Of a stretch of 64,000 bases of DNA, positions 19,832 to 29,914 are shown piece after piece. The stretch's first letter is position 1. Each line of letters opens with the position of its first letter. The notes beneath the pieces are model-generated. The model saw nothing but the letters and a program-made list of their open reading frames with translations, ran no database searches and was not told the origin of the DNA. Source of the stretch: Alphaproteobacteria bacterium (GTDB lineage Bacteria > Pseudomonadota > Alphaproteobacteria > JAJTHO01 > CANGXP01). The translations under genes were made by a program, and so were the position numbers. The stretch lies in NCBI GenBank assembly GCA_947457935.1, contig CANGXP010000004.1, positions 1-64,000 on the forward strand, read 5' to 3'.

Positions 19832-21852
19832 TTTTGTAGCACTAGATATAAGGGGGTAATTCCTGCATGGCTTAGAGAGGCGATTATTTGCTTTAAAGCA
19901 TGCAGTTTGTCGCCTCGTTGCACAAATATTATCGTGCTTTGGGCAAAAGTAAGTACTTCAAAATTTGCGGCCGTTTGCGCCAACGCAGGCCACGATACAA
20001 CAGTGCTGTTAAATCCTTGTGATAACGTGGCTATCAGTTTTGGAACTTTGCCACCATTACGATTTAACAAATTATAACTGGGGGTTGGCGTGCCAGAAAA
20101 TAGTACCGTTAGATTATTTTTACTCGTGTGCAACGCCTCTCGCACATCAAATGATGCTAATAACACATCCGTCAAGCCTTTTTTGGCACAAGGTTTTTTA
20201 ATATTTGCATCCACAAACAGCGTTGTAGAACTTTGTGCAATCTCTATGGCAATCGCAGAAGCGAAGCTGCAACTTTTAGGCGTTGAGGTTAAACTTGTAA
20301 CAAGGAAAATTGGCGACTTAACATTGTTTGTCATCAACATTTCACGATTGTTCGCAACCATTGCCGCAAAAGTAGGCATTTTTTGCTTAGAGCGCGGTAA
20401 AACATGTAACAGTGTTGCCTCTGTAAACTGCTCCAACTGTTTTGCGGCGGTGATACGCGCAAAAGCAGGAATTGCACCCAAAAGTAGGTATAAAAATCCC
20501 CCCATGGTTGTTGCTATCGTAACAATAAGCATCAAACTTGCCACATTTGTGAGCCGCATTCCCCCTGCAATATTTGGGAATTGAAGCACTTCAACATGTT
20601 TTGCGATGCCTTTTAGCTGGGTTTCTGCTTTTCTTTGCTCATCTTTTGTTCGCTCTAAAAGATTCACCATTAACTCAATATCGCGCTCTAAACGCACTAT
20701 TTCTTTTTGCGCTAATGGTATGCTGTCAATCATCGTTTTATTTCTAGTAATTTCTTGGCGCACACGATTCATTTGATCACTCACAGCCTTTAATGCTGGA
20801 TTATCAGGCGCAAGAGACACTGCCATTTTGCGGCGATCCTGCTCTAGTATCATCAGATCACTTTGTAATTTCGCGCCCTGCTCAAGGCTAAGCCTTGCCT
20901 CTGTAGGAATATCAATACTTTGATGCAACAGCCGCTGCGCTGCTAACTCTGCACGCGCTTCTGTTATTCGTTGCTCCAGCGTATTTACCTCTGCCGTAAG
21001 ATATTCTAACACCTGTTTGGGTGCGGAAAGGTTTTCGTTTGCAGTAACATTCATATAATGATCGAGCAACATCTGAACAAATTGCTGCGCAAAATAAGGG
21101 TCTTTATCTTTGAAAGTAAGTGTTAATCTGCCGCCTGATTGTAGAAAGCTATTTTCTTTTACAACAAGATTTCTCGAGAGATTCTCCGCAAAATAATTCT
21201 TTGATCGGGGAAATAAAATAAATGATTGTGAGAAAGGCGGGCTGTTTTTAGGGCGTGATAACGTCATTTCTATGCGTCCGCTGGACGTAGTGAGTACCGT
21301 CATTTTCCCTAAATGTCCCCTACCTAAGGAAACATTATTTTTATCAAATACTTCAAATGTACCTGTGTCGCTAACGTACACTATCAGTTGTGCGCCATAA
21401 TATAGTTCAGAGGCTGTGAAATGATCCACCATTAAGGAAGGTGTTAGACTGAGCCATTCTGGGGCTTTTTCTTTCCGTTTCCAGTATCCTAATACCGAAA
21501 AAAAACTCGTGACGCGTTCACCAAAGTATGCGGGTTTGTAGCGAACATCAACAGGTCTATCTAGTTTTTGTAACACCTCATCAACAAGTTTTCGACTTGC
21601 CAGCAGGCTTGATTCCGCCCCCACAGTGATGGTGCTTTGCCCGAAACTTATATCAGGCTTAATACGCAACATTGTGGTTACAGTATAGGAGGACGGCATT
21701 AAAATAAATATCAATCCAGACATGCACCCCACTATCACAGCAATGATGAGAACAATCCAGCCACGCGTAATAAGTAGTCTTCTGCAGAAATAACCAACAT
21801 CTAAAACATCTGTCCATTTGGGGGGCGGAGGAGGGGTAATGGTACTAATCAT
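19828..21852 (-). CDS. Wzc-like chain-length/co-polymerase protein with degenerate kinase domain
   Basis: A 674-residue inner-membrane protein. There is a Wzz segment with a first transmembrane helix at about residues 31-53, a long periplasmic coiled coil (about 270-400), the GNVR-type region, and a second helix at about 435-460. The C-terminal cytoplasmic domain (about 490-674) aligns in layout with tyrosine autokinases: LVTSLTSTPKS stands where Walker A should be and LFVDANIKKP matches Walker A'. The GKS/T of Walker A, the Walker B aspartates and the tyrosine cluster are missing, so ATP hydrolysis and autophosphorylation are unlikely. It overlaps wza by eight bases. Confidence 0.85.
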   Translation of the reverse strand: MISTITPPPPPKWTDVLDVGYFCRRLLITRGWIVLIIAVIVGCMSGLIFILMPSSYTVTTMLRIKPDISFGQSTITVGAESSLLASRKLVDEVLQKLDRPVDVRYKPAYFGERVTSFFSVLGYWKRKEKAPEWLSLTPSLMVDHFTASELYYGAQLIVYVSDTGTFEVFDKNNVSLGRGHLGKMTVLTTSSGRIEMTLSRPKNSPPFSQSFILFPRSKNYFAENLSRNLVVKENSFLQSGGRLTLTFKDKDPYFAQQFVQMLLDHYMNVTANENLSAPKQVLEYLTAEVNTLEQRITEARAELAAQRLLHQSIDIPTEARLSLEQGAKLQSDLMILEQDRRKMAVSLAPDNPALKAVSDQMNRVRQEITRNKTMIDSIPLAQKEIVRLERDIELMVNLLERTKDEQRKAETQLKGIAKHVEVLQFPNIAGGMRLTNVASLMLIVTIATTMGGFLYLLLGAIPAFARITAAKQLEQFTEATLLHVLPRSKQKMPTFAAMVANNREMLMTNNVKSPIFLVTSLTSTPKSCSFASAIAIEIAQSSTTLFVDANIKKPCAKKGLTDVLLASFDVREALHTSKNNLTVLFSGTPTPSYNLLNRNGGKVPKLIATLSQGFNSTVVSWPALAQTAANFEVLTFAQSTIIFVQRGDKLHALKQIIASLSHAGITPLYLVLQK

Positions 21853-22606
21853 AACGATTTGGATCTATTACGTTGCTAAATCCACTGGGGAAAAGCTGGT
21901 TTATTGTACGGCTCCAATCTGTCACAGGGCGTGTTGTAACCCACACGGTGTCTTGCTGTTGTAATTTGAATTGGCTAGCAGCGGCATAATTGGTTGTTGT
22001 TGCAAGCGGCATTTGATAAATTTCAGGCTCAAGATTGGGGCGTTGTGGTGGTCTTATAACATAAATGTACTCAAGATCTGCTGTTACGCGGTCTACTTTC
22101 CCCGCAACAAGCGCATCTGCAAGAGTTGTACCGCTTTCAGAAAGAGGAATGCTTTGTGGTTGCACTATTTCCCCTTGGATATAGGCAATGTTGCGTGAAT
22201 CAAGTACCGTTACGGTAACATTCGGCATATTGTAAATACGTTTATAGCGTTCGGTGAGAAGCTGCTCTATTTCTGCTCGCGTCCTCCCTTGCACCACAAC
22301 AGACGATTGCAATCCAGTGACACTTATTGTCCCTTCAGGCGTGACAGAAAACGGCTGATACCCTTTATTATTCAGGCTTTTTTCTGAGGGAATGACACTT
22401 TCATATCCTCCTAAGTCTTTAAGTGACGGTACAGATAACGAAATACCGAGGGTATCTCCTGCACCAATTCTATATAATATTGGGGGCTTCAACAAAGCAT
22501 CAGAGGCATTTTGAATAGTATATTGCTTGGCTTCAAAAGCAGCATTGTGCTGCGCGCACCCCATCAACAAGGAGCAAAAAACAAAAGCGGCATAGACTTT
22601 CGCCAT
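21845..22606 (-). CDS. Wza-type polysaccharide export outer-membrane lipoprotein
   Basis: A 253-residue protein with a lipoprotein signal (lipobox LLMGC, Cys16) and the Poly_export domain starting YRIGAGDTLGISL. One SLBB-like region follows (IAYIQGEIVQPQSIPLSESGTTLADALVAGKV). It would form the outer-membrane exit channel that works with the Wzc-like protein. At 253 residues it is shorter than E. coli Wza (about 380), consistent with fewer SLBB domains. It is the first gene of the minus-strand operon; 219 AT-rich bases separate it from the divergent glycosyltransferase and should hold both promoters. Confidence 0.88.
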   Translation of the reverse strand: MAKVYAAFVFCSLLMGCAQHNAAFEAKQYTIQNASDALLKPPILYRIGAGDTLGISLSVPSLKDLGGYESVIPSEKSLNNKGYQPFSVTPEGTISVTGLQSSVVVQGRTRAEIEQLLTERYKRIYNMPNVTVTVLDSRNIAYIQGEIVQPQSIPLSESGTTLADALVAGKVDRVTADLEYIYVIRPPQRPNLEPEIYQMPLATTTNYAAASQFKLQQQDTVWVTTRPVTDWSRTINQLFPSGFSNVIDPNRYD

Positions 22607-22825
22607 ATTTTTTCATTCCTTGTGAGATGTTGAAATCATTCTTGTATTTTCCCGAAAGAACATACAATTGGTTGTTCGGGTTATCCGAAGATAAATCTTT
22701 TGATTGTTTAATTTTCTTTAGCAAGGCGGCAATAAAGCAACAAATAATATCATTTTAAACCAAAAGCGCACCTTAGTCATGCCCTGTTAAGGATTCACTA
22801 ACAAATACAAATGTATGTATAGCGG

Positions 22826-24076
22826 ATGCACATCATGCTCATTACAGAAGGGTTTTTCCCTGAAACAGATGCACGCGCATCGCGCTCTTTTGATCATGCC
22901 GTTGCTTGGGCAAAAACAGGGCACAGTGTTACTATTTTAACTAAAGCCCCTAACTTTCCAGCTGGAAAGGTCTTTGCAGGATATAATAATCGCTGGCGGC
23001 AACACGAGCAGATAGAGGGAGTAGACGTGTGGCGTGTGTGGTCATATCTTACCGCTAACAAAGGTATTATCAAACGACTATTGAGTTTTCTAAGTTTTAT
23101 GTTTGTCATTCCGTGGCATGGCTGGCGGCTATGCAGGAAAACGCGTAAACCTGATGTGATTATTGGTACCTGCCCGACGTTATTTGCACCACTTGGAGCA
23201 TGTCTCCTTGCAAAAATCCTACGAGTTCCGTTTGTATTTGAAGTGCGTGATTTATGGCCAGAATCCGCTGTTGCTGTGGGAATGTTGCGTGAAAAAAGTC
23301 TTGGATACAAAATATTCAACGCTATTGCCCATTATCTCTATCATCAAGCGAAACTTATTGTCCCCGTGGGGGAGGGATATAATGCGCAAATTTTAGAAAA
23401 TTACCCGCAAGCCCTAGGCAAATGTCTGATTATTCCCAATGGGTTTCGCCCTGACATCTTTGTGCCTGAACCAGAAACGACAACGGCACGAGAAACACTG
23501 CAATTACCGGTGGATAAAATTATTGTGTTGTATATCGGCACAATAGGGCGCAGTCAAAAACTAGAGACGGTTTTTGAGGCCGCAAAATTGCTAGAAAAGC
23601 AAGAAAATATATATTTTGTCATTGCAGGAGACGGGGAAGAACAAGAATACTTACAAGGGTATCTTCAAAAAAATCCGATGCGAAATGTGCAAATGATGGG
23701 GGCACAACCCAAAGATCTTGTTCCTGTGTACTATAATGCATCTGATATTGCGCTATCTCCCCTTAGAAAGTCAGACGTGTTCAAAGGACGCTATCCTGCG
23801 AAAATGTTTGAGGTGATGGCAATGGCAAAACCACTGGTTTTAGGCGGAGAAGGCATTAGTTGTGATCTCCTGCATACTGCACAAGCAGGGATTGCAGTAG
23901 AGCCCGAAAATGCCCCTGCATTAGCAAACGCAATTCTCCATCTAGCTAACAATGCTGCATTGCGACAAGAATTGGGAAAATCGGGCTATGATTATGTACA
24001 AACACGCTATGCTCGCCCCGCTTTAGCCGCGCTTTATGCAAAGGGCTTAAGCGATTTAATCAAAGTGAGTATTTAA
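22826..24076 (+). CDS. Glycosyltransferase family 4 (WbuB-like)
   Basis: A 416-residue GT-B glycosyltransferase. The N-terminal domain has ITEGFFPETDARASR and FEVRDLWPESAVAVGML; the C-terminal domain has VLYIGTIGRSQKLETVFEA, VIAGDGEEQEYL and the nucleotide-sugar motif around DVFKGRYPAKMFEVMAMAKPLV. This order is typical of WbuB/L-fucosamine transferases, but the donor sugar cannot be told. It is divergent from the export operon and is followed by a terminator-like hairpin at 24110. Confidence 0.88.
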   Translation: MHIMLITEGFFPETDARASRSFDHAVAWAKTGHSVTILTKAPNFPAGKVFAGYNNRWRQHEQIEGVDVWRVWSYLTANKGIIKRLLSFLSFMFVIPWHGWRLCRKTRKPDVIIGTCPTLFAPLGACLLAKILRVPFVFEVRDLWPESAVAVGMLREKSLGYKIFNAIAHYLYHQAKLIVPVGEGYNAQILENYPQALGKCLIIPNGFRPDIFVPEPETTTARETLQLPVDKIIVLYIGTIGRSQKLETVFEAAKLLEKQENIYFVIAGDGEEQEYLQGYLQKNPMRNVQMMGAQPKDLVPVYYNASDIALSPLRKSDVFKGRYPAKMFEVMAMAKPLVLGGEGISCDLLHTAQAGIAVEPENAPALANAILHLANNAALRQELGKSGYDYVQTRYARPALAALYAKGLSDLIKVSI

Positions 24077-24109
24077 ACCTAGACGATGTAAGTGCGGCGC
24101 AACAGCACG

Positions 24110-24163
24110 CATAGATTGTAATAAAAAATATAAACAATCTATGGTTTTATATTTAATTTTTAT
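24110..24163 (+). terminator. Terminator-like hairpin after the GT4 gene
   Basis: CATAGATTGT (24110-24119) pairs perfectly with ACAATCTATG (24134-24143) and is followed by a T-rich run (GTTTTATATTTAATTTTT). The stem is AT-rich and the loop 14 bases, so it may be weak. Confidence 0.5.
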
Positions 24164-24215
24164 TATGTTTCGCAACTAATAATTAACTTTTGTTATGCAT
24201 ACAATAATGTGTAAA

Positions 24216-24288
24216 GAAAAAGTTTTATTTCCTCTATAAGTTTTAATATTTCTAAAAAGCAAGTGTTTTAAACGGATAAAACTTTTTC
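24216..24288. repeat. Perfect 13-bp inverted repeat ahead of the sugar transferase
   Basis: GAAAAAGTTTTAT (24216-24228) and ATAAAACTTTTTC (24276-24288) are perfect complements separated by 47 bases. The right arm ends nine bases before the AACAGGAG ribosome-binding region. It could be an operator or an mRNA leader hairpin; no protein is known to bind it. Confidence 0.55.
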
Positions 24289-24311
24289 CTGCGAATAACA
24301 GGAGTTTTTTT

Positions 24312-24998
24312 ATGCATATTCATCAAAACATTGTTGCAGCCAATCAAGTAACTGATTTTAAAAAATACTCCACGCACACTCTCTATTCGAACACCTGCAA
24401 AGTGCGTGCCATCGCGAAACGCTGTTTTGATCTAATGGTTGCGAGCAGCATACTTCTAGCATTTAGTCCTGTCATGCTCATCATCGCTTTGGCAATTACG
24501 CTTGAAGGTAAGGGGAGTGTTATTTTTTCTCAACAACGCACAGGAAAAAATTGCACGCCTTTTGCGTTTTACAAATTCCGTAGCATGGTGCCGCACAACA
24601 CACCCAGTACAAAACTTGATTATGTGCGTGATACCGATCCAAGAATAACGAAAGTGGGGAGTTTTTTGCGTAAAACGAGCTTAGACGAACTACCGCAACT
24701 TTTTAATGTTTTGAAGGGAGATATGTCCTTGGTAGGCCCTCGCCCACAACCTGTTTGCCACTTGGAGCATTATGGTACTAAAATTGATGATTATGCTTTA
24801 CGCCACAGTGTTCGCCCTGGTATTACAGGACTTGTACAAATATCTCCGCTCCGCGATGCCGATGAATACTTTGAAGATTTAGTCAAACGCGTAAAGTTAG
24901 ATTTACACTATGTTAGCAACTTTTCCTTAGAACAAGACATTCGCATTCTGTTTATAACAGGATTGAAAGTTGTTAATCGCGCAAAAAAGCTATTATAA
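24312..24998 (+). CDS. Bacterial sugar transferase (undecaprenyl-phosphate phosphosugar transferase)
   Basis: A 228-residue initiating transferase that loads the first phosphosugar onto undecaprenyl phosphate. It has the single re-entrant membrane helix after [14 protein letters not shown], then the catalytic motifs [42 protein letters not shown] and SLVGPRPQP. It is a minimal protein equal to the C-terminal part of WcaJ/WbaP, without the extra N-terminal membrane domain. A clear CAGGAG site precedes the ATG. It starts the pathway whose later steps are encoded at 16.6-24 kb. Confidence 0.92.
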   Translation: MHIHQNIVAANQVTDFKKYSTHTLYSNTCKVRAIAKRCFDLMVASSILLAFSPVMLIIALAITLEGKGSVIFSQQRTGKNCTPFAFYKFRSMVPHNTPSTKLDYVRDTDPRITKVGSFLRKTSLDELPQLFNVLKGDMSLVGPRPQPVCHLEHYGTKIDDYALRHSVRPGITGLVQISPLRDADEYFEDLVKRVKLDLHYVSNFSLEQDIRILFITGLKVVNRAKKLL

Positions 24999-25134
24999 AA
25001 CTACAAAAAGTTATCTGTTAAGTCTTATTTGTGTCGTTTAGTGCTTGGCATGAGTTCGCTGTTATAACCACTTATCTTATTATTAAGCATTCATCGAATA
25101 CACTAACGTGTGAATTTACAAAAACATATGAGAT

Positions 25135-28100
25135 TTACACCGCCTCTTGTAACGCATTCACCCCTAAATCCCCTGATTTCATGGCGGCAATGGCAGCGGC
25201 TGTTGCTTTTGCGCCCGCAATGGTGGTGATGCACGGAATGCTGTTATTAACACAGGTGCGGCGGATGGAGAAGCTATCCGAAATCGCTTGTTTGCCGCTG
25301 GTGGTGTTAACCACCAAGTGGACATCGCCATTTTTTAGGCTATCCACAATATGCGGGCGACCTTCTGCCACTTTATTGATGCTGGAGACGTCAGCACCGT
25401 TGTTTTGTAAAAAAGCGGCGGTGTTGTGGGTGGCACACACTTTAAAGCCAAGGCGCAGATATTCTTTCACCAACTCTACGATTTTCGGTTTGTCATCATC
25501 TTTAACAGAAATAAACACCGTGCCTGTGGTGGGCAACACGTTGCCTGCCCCCAACTGCGCTTTGGCGTAAGCACGGGCAAAATCACTATCAAAGCCCATC
25601 ACCTCGCCAGTAGATTTCATTTCGGGCCCTAAGAGAGGATCAACGCCTGTGAAGCGGGAGAACGGAAACACCGCCTCTTTCACTGCAACATGTTTGAGGG
25701 TGAGTTCTTTCAACCCAAACGACGCGAGTTTTTCACCCGCCATAACTTTTGCGGCAATTTTTGCAACCGTAACCCCTGTGGCTTTCGCAACAAAAGGAAC
25801 AGTGCGGGAAGCGCGGGGGTTAACTTCAAGAATATATATTTGAGACTCGAGGTGCGAGGCGCGAGGCGCGAGAGGGGAAGAAGTTTTGGAGGTGTTGCTA
25901 GAATTTTCTTCTTCCTCGTGCCTCGTGCCTTGCGCCTCCTCTCCGCCCTTCACCGCAAACTGCACGTTCATCAACCCCACCACCTGCAACGCTTTAGCAA
26001 GTTTCTCGGTTTGCACTTTAATTTCTGCGACAATTTCTGGGGCAAGCGAGTAGGGGGGCAGGGCACAGGCAGAGTCGCCTGAGTGAATACCCGCTTCCTC
26101 GATATGCTCCATAATCCCTGCAATGTGGACGGTTTCGCCATCACTAATCGCATCCACATCCACCTCAATCGCATCTTTAAGGTAATAGTCTATAAGGATA
26201 GGATTATCCCCAAATTCTTTCAGGGCTTTTTGCGCGTAGGTACGCAAGCCCTGCACATCGTGGACGATTTCCATCGCCCGCCCGCCCAACACATAACTCG
26301 GGCGGATGACAACAGGATAGCCGATGTCTGCGGCAACAGCTTCGGCTTGTTCTATCGTTAAGGCCGTTCCATTGCGCGGTTGTTTCAGGTTGATTTTTTG
26401 GAGGAGTTGCTGGAAGCGTTCCCTGTCTTCTGCCAAGTCAATCGCATCAGGAGACGTGCCGAGAATAGGAATGTTGGCGGCTTCCAAGGCTGCTGCCAGT
26501 TTCAGCGGGGTTTGTCCGCCAAACTGCACAATCACGCCTTTGAGCGTGCCTTTGGATTGCTCTTTGCGACAGAGTTCCAGCACATGCTCAGGGGTAAGCG
26601 GCTCAAAATAGAGCCTGTCTGAGGTGTCATAGTCGGTAGAAACCGTTTCAGGGTTGCAGTTCACCATGATGGATTCTAAGCCCATTTCCCGCATTGCGTA
26701 GGCTGCATGGACGCAACAATAGTCAAACTCAATCCCTTGACCTATCCTGTTTGGTCCACCGCCCAGAATAATGACCTTTTGCTTACCAGAGACGTTCGCC
26801 TCACACACGGTTTGCCCGTTAAACGCCTGCTCGTAGGTGGAGTACATGTAAGACGTATTGGTTTTGAACTCACCCGCGCAGGTATCAACCCGTTTATACA
26901 CAGGGTTTACGCCCGCTTTGTGGCGCAATGCTGTAACCTGTGTTTCAGGGATAGCGAGGAGTTTTGCAAGACGCGCATCAGAGAAACCAAGTTGCTTGAT
27001 GGTGAGCCACTCATTAGGGGTAAGGGTTTCTTCGCGAGGCCCGCTTCTAAGCCACTCCTCAATATTCACAACATGCTGAATTTTCTCTAAAAACCACGTA
27101 TCAATTTTGGTGATTTTATAAATCTCTTCAACGGTTAAGCCCTTGCGAAAGCCTTGTGCGACATGCAAAATGCGGTTTGGCACAGGCGTACCGAGCGCTT
27201 GGCGGAGTTCTTCTACTGTAGAATCTTCCATGATTTCATCAAAGCCCGTTAGCCCAATTTCCATGGACACCAAGGCTTTTTGCACACTTTCTGCAAAGTT
27301 GCGCCCAATGCTCATCGCTTCCCCCACAGATTTCATGGAGGTGGTTAAGAGTGCATCCGCCCCTGGGAATTTCTCAAACGTAAAGCGCGGCATTTTGGTG
27401 ACGACATAATCAATCGACGGCTCAAATGAGGCAGGCGTGGTCACAGTAATATCATTTTTCAGTTCATCCAGCGTGAAGCCTACCGCCAGTTTTGCGGCGA
27501 TTTTCGCAATGGGGAAACCTGTTGCTTTTGACGCCAGCGCCGACGAGCGGGACACACGCGGGTTCATCTCAATCACCACCAAGCGCCCGTCTTTCGGGTT
27601 TACCGCGAACTGCACGTTACTGCCGCCCGTTTCAATGCCAATTTCCCGCAATACGGCAAGCGAGGCATTGCGCATAATCTGATATTCTTTATCAGTCAGC
27701 GTGAGGGCAGGGGCAACGGTGATGCTATCACCTGTGTGAATGCCCATGGGGTCAATGTTTTCGATGGAGCATACAATAATGGCGTTATCCGCCTTATCGC
27801 GCACCACTTCCATCTCATATTCTTTCCAGCCGAGCACCGATTCCTCCACCAATGCCTCATGGGTGGGGGAGAGTTTTAGACCGTTGGAGATAATATCAAC
27901 GAACTCTTCACGGTTATAGGCAATGCCGCCGCCTGTACCCGCGAGCGTAAAAGAGGGGCGAATAATGGCAGGGAGTCCCACGACATCTAGGGCTTTCAGG
28001 GCTTCTTCCAACGAGTGCACCAACACACTTTTAGGGGATTCTAAGCCGATTTTGTCCATGGCATCGCGGAATAAGAGTCTATCTTCCGCTTTGGCAATCG

Positions 28101-28464
28101 CGTGCTCATCCGCGCCGATGAGTTCAACATTATATTTCTTCAAAACACCGTTTTTGGAAAGCGTCAGTGCGGTATTCAGCGCCGTTTGTCCGCCCATGGT
28201 GGGGAGAAGAGCATCAGGGCGTTCTTTGGCGATCACCTTTTCGACAAATTCGGGGGTGATGGGTTCAATGTACGTTGCATCCGCCAAGTTGGGATCGGTC
28301 ATAATCGTGGCAGGGTTAGAGTTCACCAATACCACACGATAGCCTTCTTCGCGCAAGGCTTTGCAGGCTTGTGCGCCCGAATAATCAAACTCGCATGCTT
28401 GCCCGATAATAATGGGCCCTGCGCCGATGATAAGGATGGTTTTGATGTCTGTACGTTTGGGCAT
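25135..28464 (-). CDS. carB: Carbamoyl-phosphate synthase large subunit, with in-frame palindromic insertion
   Basis: Makes carbamoyl phosphate for pyrimidine and arginine synthesis. The 1109-residue protein has the two homologous ATP-grasp halves ([20 protein letters not shown] in the first, [20 protein letters not shown] in the second) and a C-terminal MGS-like regulatory domain ([20 protein letters not shown]). Residues about 842-872 ([19 protein letters not shown] and neighbours) are encoded exactly by a 93-bp palindromic repeat. They interrupt the segment that in other CarB proteins reads VQFAVKNNEVYLIEVNPRA. Without them the length is about 1078, the family norm. The insert lies at a beta-hairpin turn before the metal-binding EVNPRA, so the active site is probably kept. 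Confidence 0.97.
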   Translation of the reverse strand: MPKRTDIKTILIIGAGPIIIGQACEFDYSGAQACKALREEGYRVVLVNSNPATIMTDPNLADATYIEPITPEFVEKVIAKERPDALLPTMGGQTALNTALTLSKNGVLKKYNVELIGADEHAIAKAEDRLLFRDAMDKIGLESPKSVLVHSLEEALKALDVVGLPAIIRPSFTLAGTGGGIAYNREEFVDIISNGLKLSPTHEALVEESVLGWKEYEMEVVRDKADNAIIVCSIENIDPMGIHTGDSITVAPALTLTDKEYQIMRNASLAVLREIGIETGGSNVQFAVNPKDGRLVVIEMNPRVSRSSALASKATGFPIAKIAAKLAVGFTLDELKNDITVTTPASFEPSIDYVVTKMPRFTFEKFPGADALLTTSMKSVGEAMSIGRNFAESVQKALVSMEIGLTGFDEIMEDSTVEELRQALGTPVPNRILHVAQGFRKGLTVEEIYKITKIDTWFLEKIQHVVNIEEWLRSGPREETLTPNEWLTIKQLGFSDARLAKLLAIPETQVTALRHKAGVNPVYKRVDTCAGEFKTNTSYMYSTYEQAFNGQTVCEANVSGKQKVIILGGGPNRIGQGIEFDYCCVHAAYAMREMGLESIMVNCNPETVSTDYDTSDRLYFEPLTPEHVLELCRKEQSKGTLKGVIVQFGGQTPLKLAAALEAANIPILGTSPDAIDLAEDRERFQQLLQKINLKQPRNGTALTIEQAEAVAADIGYPVVIRPSYVLGGRAMEIVHDVQGLRTYAQKALKEFGDNPILIDYYLKDAIEVDVDAISDGETVHIAGIMEHIEEAGIHSGDSACALPPYSLAPEIVAEIKVQTEKLAKALQVVGLMNVQFAVKGGEEAQGTRHEEEENSSNTSKTSSPLAPRASHLESQIYILEVNPRASRTVPFVAKATGVTVAKIAAKVMAGEKLASFGLKELTLKHVAVKEAVFPFSRFTGVDPLLGPEMKSTGEVMGFDSDFARAYAKAQLGAGNVLPTTGTVFISVKDDDKPKIVELVKEYLRLGFKVCATHNTAAFLQNNGADVSSINKVAEGRPHIVDSLKNGDVHLVVNTTSGKQAISDSFSIRRTCVNNSIPCITTIAGAKATAAAIAAMKSGDLGVNALQEAV
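25849..25941. repeat. Palindromic tandem-word element inside carB
   Basis: A 93-bp (31-codon) imperfect palindrome. The left arm is built of GAGGCGC/GAGGTGC words, the right arm of CTCGTGC words, and the centre is T- and A-rich. It matches the organisation and wording of the intergenic copy at 35559-35663, where the word is GAGGCACGA. It is in frame and free of stops. Confidence 0.88.
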
Positions 28465-28499
28465 GGTTCGGGTTTCAGGTATGGGGTTTCGGGGTTCGG
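28465..28499. repeat. GGGTTTCG-type tandem-word repeat between carA and carB
   Basis: Directly upstream of the carB start codon lies a stretch of GGTTCGGGTTTC, GGTATGGGGTTTC and GGGGTTCGG. The same words in both orientations form a palindrome after cysQ at 56094-56159. On the mRNA strand it is C-rich and leaves no good ribosome-binding site for carB. Confidence 0.6.
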
Positions 28500-28508
28500 A
28501 AGAATTTA

Positions 28509-29708
28509 CTATACGATATGCGCTGCACGATGCGCCACTTCTGCGCCCTGCATCATTTCTACAAACTGCTGAAATAAATATGCGCTATCTTCAGGGCCAG
28601 GGCTGGCTTCGGGGTGTCCTTGTACGGCAAACACGGGTTTATCGAGGCACTTAAAGCCTTGCAGTGTTCCATCAAATAACGAGATGTGCGTTGCTTCAAC
28701 CGTTGTGGGCAGGGAATCGCGCACCACATGAAACCCGTGGTTTTGACTGGTTATTTCTACTTTGCCTGTGTGTAAATCCTGAACGGGATGATTTGCGCCA
28801 TGATGCCCCAACGGCATTTTCGCTGTTTTTGCGCCTAATGCGAGCGCAAGCAGCTGAAATCCTAAGCAAATACCAAAAATGGGTTTGCCGCTGTTCAGCA
28901 ACTCTTTGATAATGGGGAGGGCGTATTGCCCCGTGGCGAACGGGTCTCCAGGGCCATTAGAGAGGAAAATGCCATCAGGATTGTGTGCCAAAATTTCTTT
29001 GGCAGGTGTTGTGGCTGGCACAACCTCGACTTCACATTGTACATTAACTAAATTTCTTAATATATTGTATTTTATACCGTAATCAACACAGACAACTTTG
29101 TATTTTCCGCCACGTTGTTCGGGGTAGCCCGTGCCAAACTGCCATAAGCCTTGATGCCAAGGGTGTGCTTTTTCCGTGGTGACATCCTTAGCCAAATCTA
29201 GCCCCACCAGCCCTTGCCACGCCTTCAATGTCGTTTGATGCTGTGCGGTATTAAAATTGCCGTCTGCTGCATGGATAATAATGCCATTCGGGGCTACTCC
29301 GCCATCACGGATAGTTTGGGTGAGCGCACGGGTATCAACGCCACAAATTCCCACAATATTATGCGTTTTTAAATAGGCATCAAAGTGTTGCAGATTGCGA
29401 TAATTCGCAGGATTAGTGATGCTCTCGCGGATAACAAGCCCGCTTGCAACAGGCTTTGCCGATTCAACATCTTCCGCGTTCGTGCCCACGTTGCCGATAT
29501 GCGGAAAGGTGAATGTGATAATCTGCCCTTTGTATGAAGGATCGGTGAGAATTTCCTGATAGCCCGTCATCGCGGTGTTAAAACAAAGCTCGCCTAACGC
29601 GCTGCCAGTTGCTCCAATGCCATATCCCTCAATAATCATACCATTTGTAAGCAGCAGTTGCGCCGTTCTTACGGCTGAAAAGGCAAGGGGATTAGGCGTG
29701 TTTGTCAT
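28509..29708 (-). CDS. carA: Carbamoyl-phosphate synthase small subunit
   Basis: Glutaminase subunit that passes ammonia to CarB. The 399-residue protein has the CarA-specific N-terminal domain ([37 protein letters not shown]) and a class I glutaminase domain with the nucleophile in [14 protein letters not shown] and the His-Glu pair in [13 protein letters not shown]. All catalytic residues are present. It is upstream of carB with a 44-base spacer that holds a short repeat, and is itself preceded by a 130-bp palindromic element. Confidence 0.96.
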   Translation of the reverse strand: MTNTPNPLAFSAVRTAQLLLTNGMIIEGYGIGATGSALGELCFNTAMTGYQEILTDPSYKGQIITFTFPHIGNVGTNAEDVESAKPVASGLVIRESITNPANYRNLQHFDAYLKTHNIVGICGVDTRALTQTIRDGGVAPNGIIIHAADGNFNTAQHQTTLKAWQGLVGLDLAKDVTTEKAHPWHQGLWQFGTGYPEQRGGKYKVVCVDYGIKYNILRNLVNVQCEVEVVPATTPAKEILAHNPDGIFLSNGPGDPFATGQYALPIIKELLNSGKPIFGICLGFQLLALALGAKTAKMPLGHHGANHPVQDLHTGKVEITSQNHGFHVVRDSLPTTVEATHISLFDGTLQGFKCLDKPVFAVQGHPEASPGPEDSAYLFQQFVEMMQGAEVAHRAAHIV

Positions 29709-29723
29709 TAAAAAATACCAGCT

Positions 29724-29853
29724 ATAGTTATTTCACTTTAAAATACCCCATGCCTGCAAACTGCCTTTAGCGTCTCTCATGTACAAGTTAAGGTACACTT
29801 CGAGCCGCTGCAGTTGTTTTCGACTATGGGGTATTTTAAATTGTAACAACTAT
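29724..29853. repeat. Palindromic element upstream of carA
   Basis: Two 28-base arms (29724-29751 and 29826-29853) share the perfect core TTTAAAATACCCCAT/ATGGGGTATTTTAAA. Inside is a second hairpin TGTAC...GTACA within CTCATGTACAAGTTAAGGTACAC. That inner part resembles CTCATGTATGTTTAGATACAC in the element at 7501-7605, so both may belong to one family with diverged arms. It ends 15 bases before carA on the minus strand and would lie in the carA leader or promoter. Confidence 0.85.
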
Positions 29854-29914
29854 GAAAATCCGCAGAGTATTAGCTGATGTATGCGATATCGTCAAGGTTT
29901 GTGTGCAATAAAAA

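Noticed and set aside
24077-24311. Additional small protein gene between the GT4 and the sugar transferase
   Set aside because: AT-rich DNA with two inverted repeats and frequent stops in all frames.
25849-25941. CRISPR-like array in carB
   Set aside because: The words are 7-9 bases, arranged as two inverted arms without spacers of constant length, and no cas gene is near.
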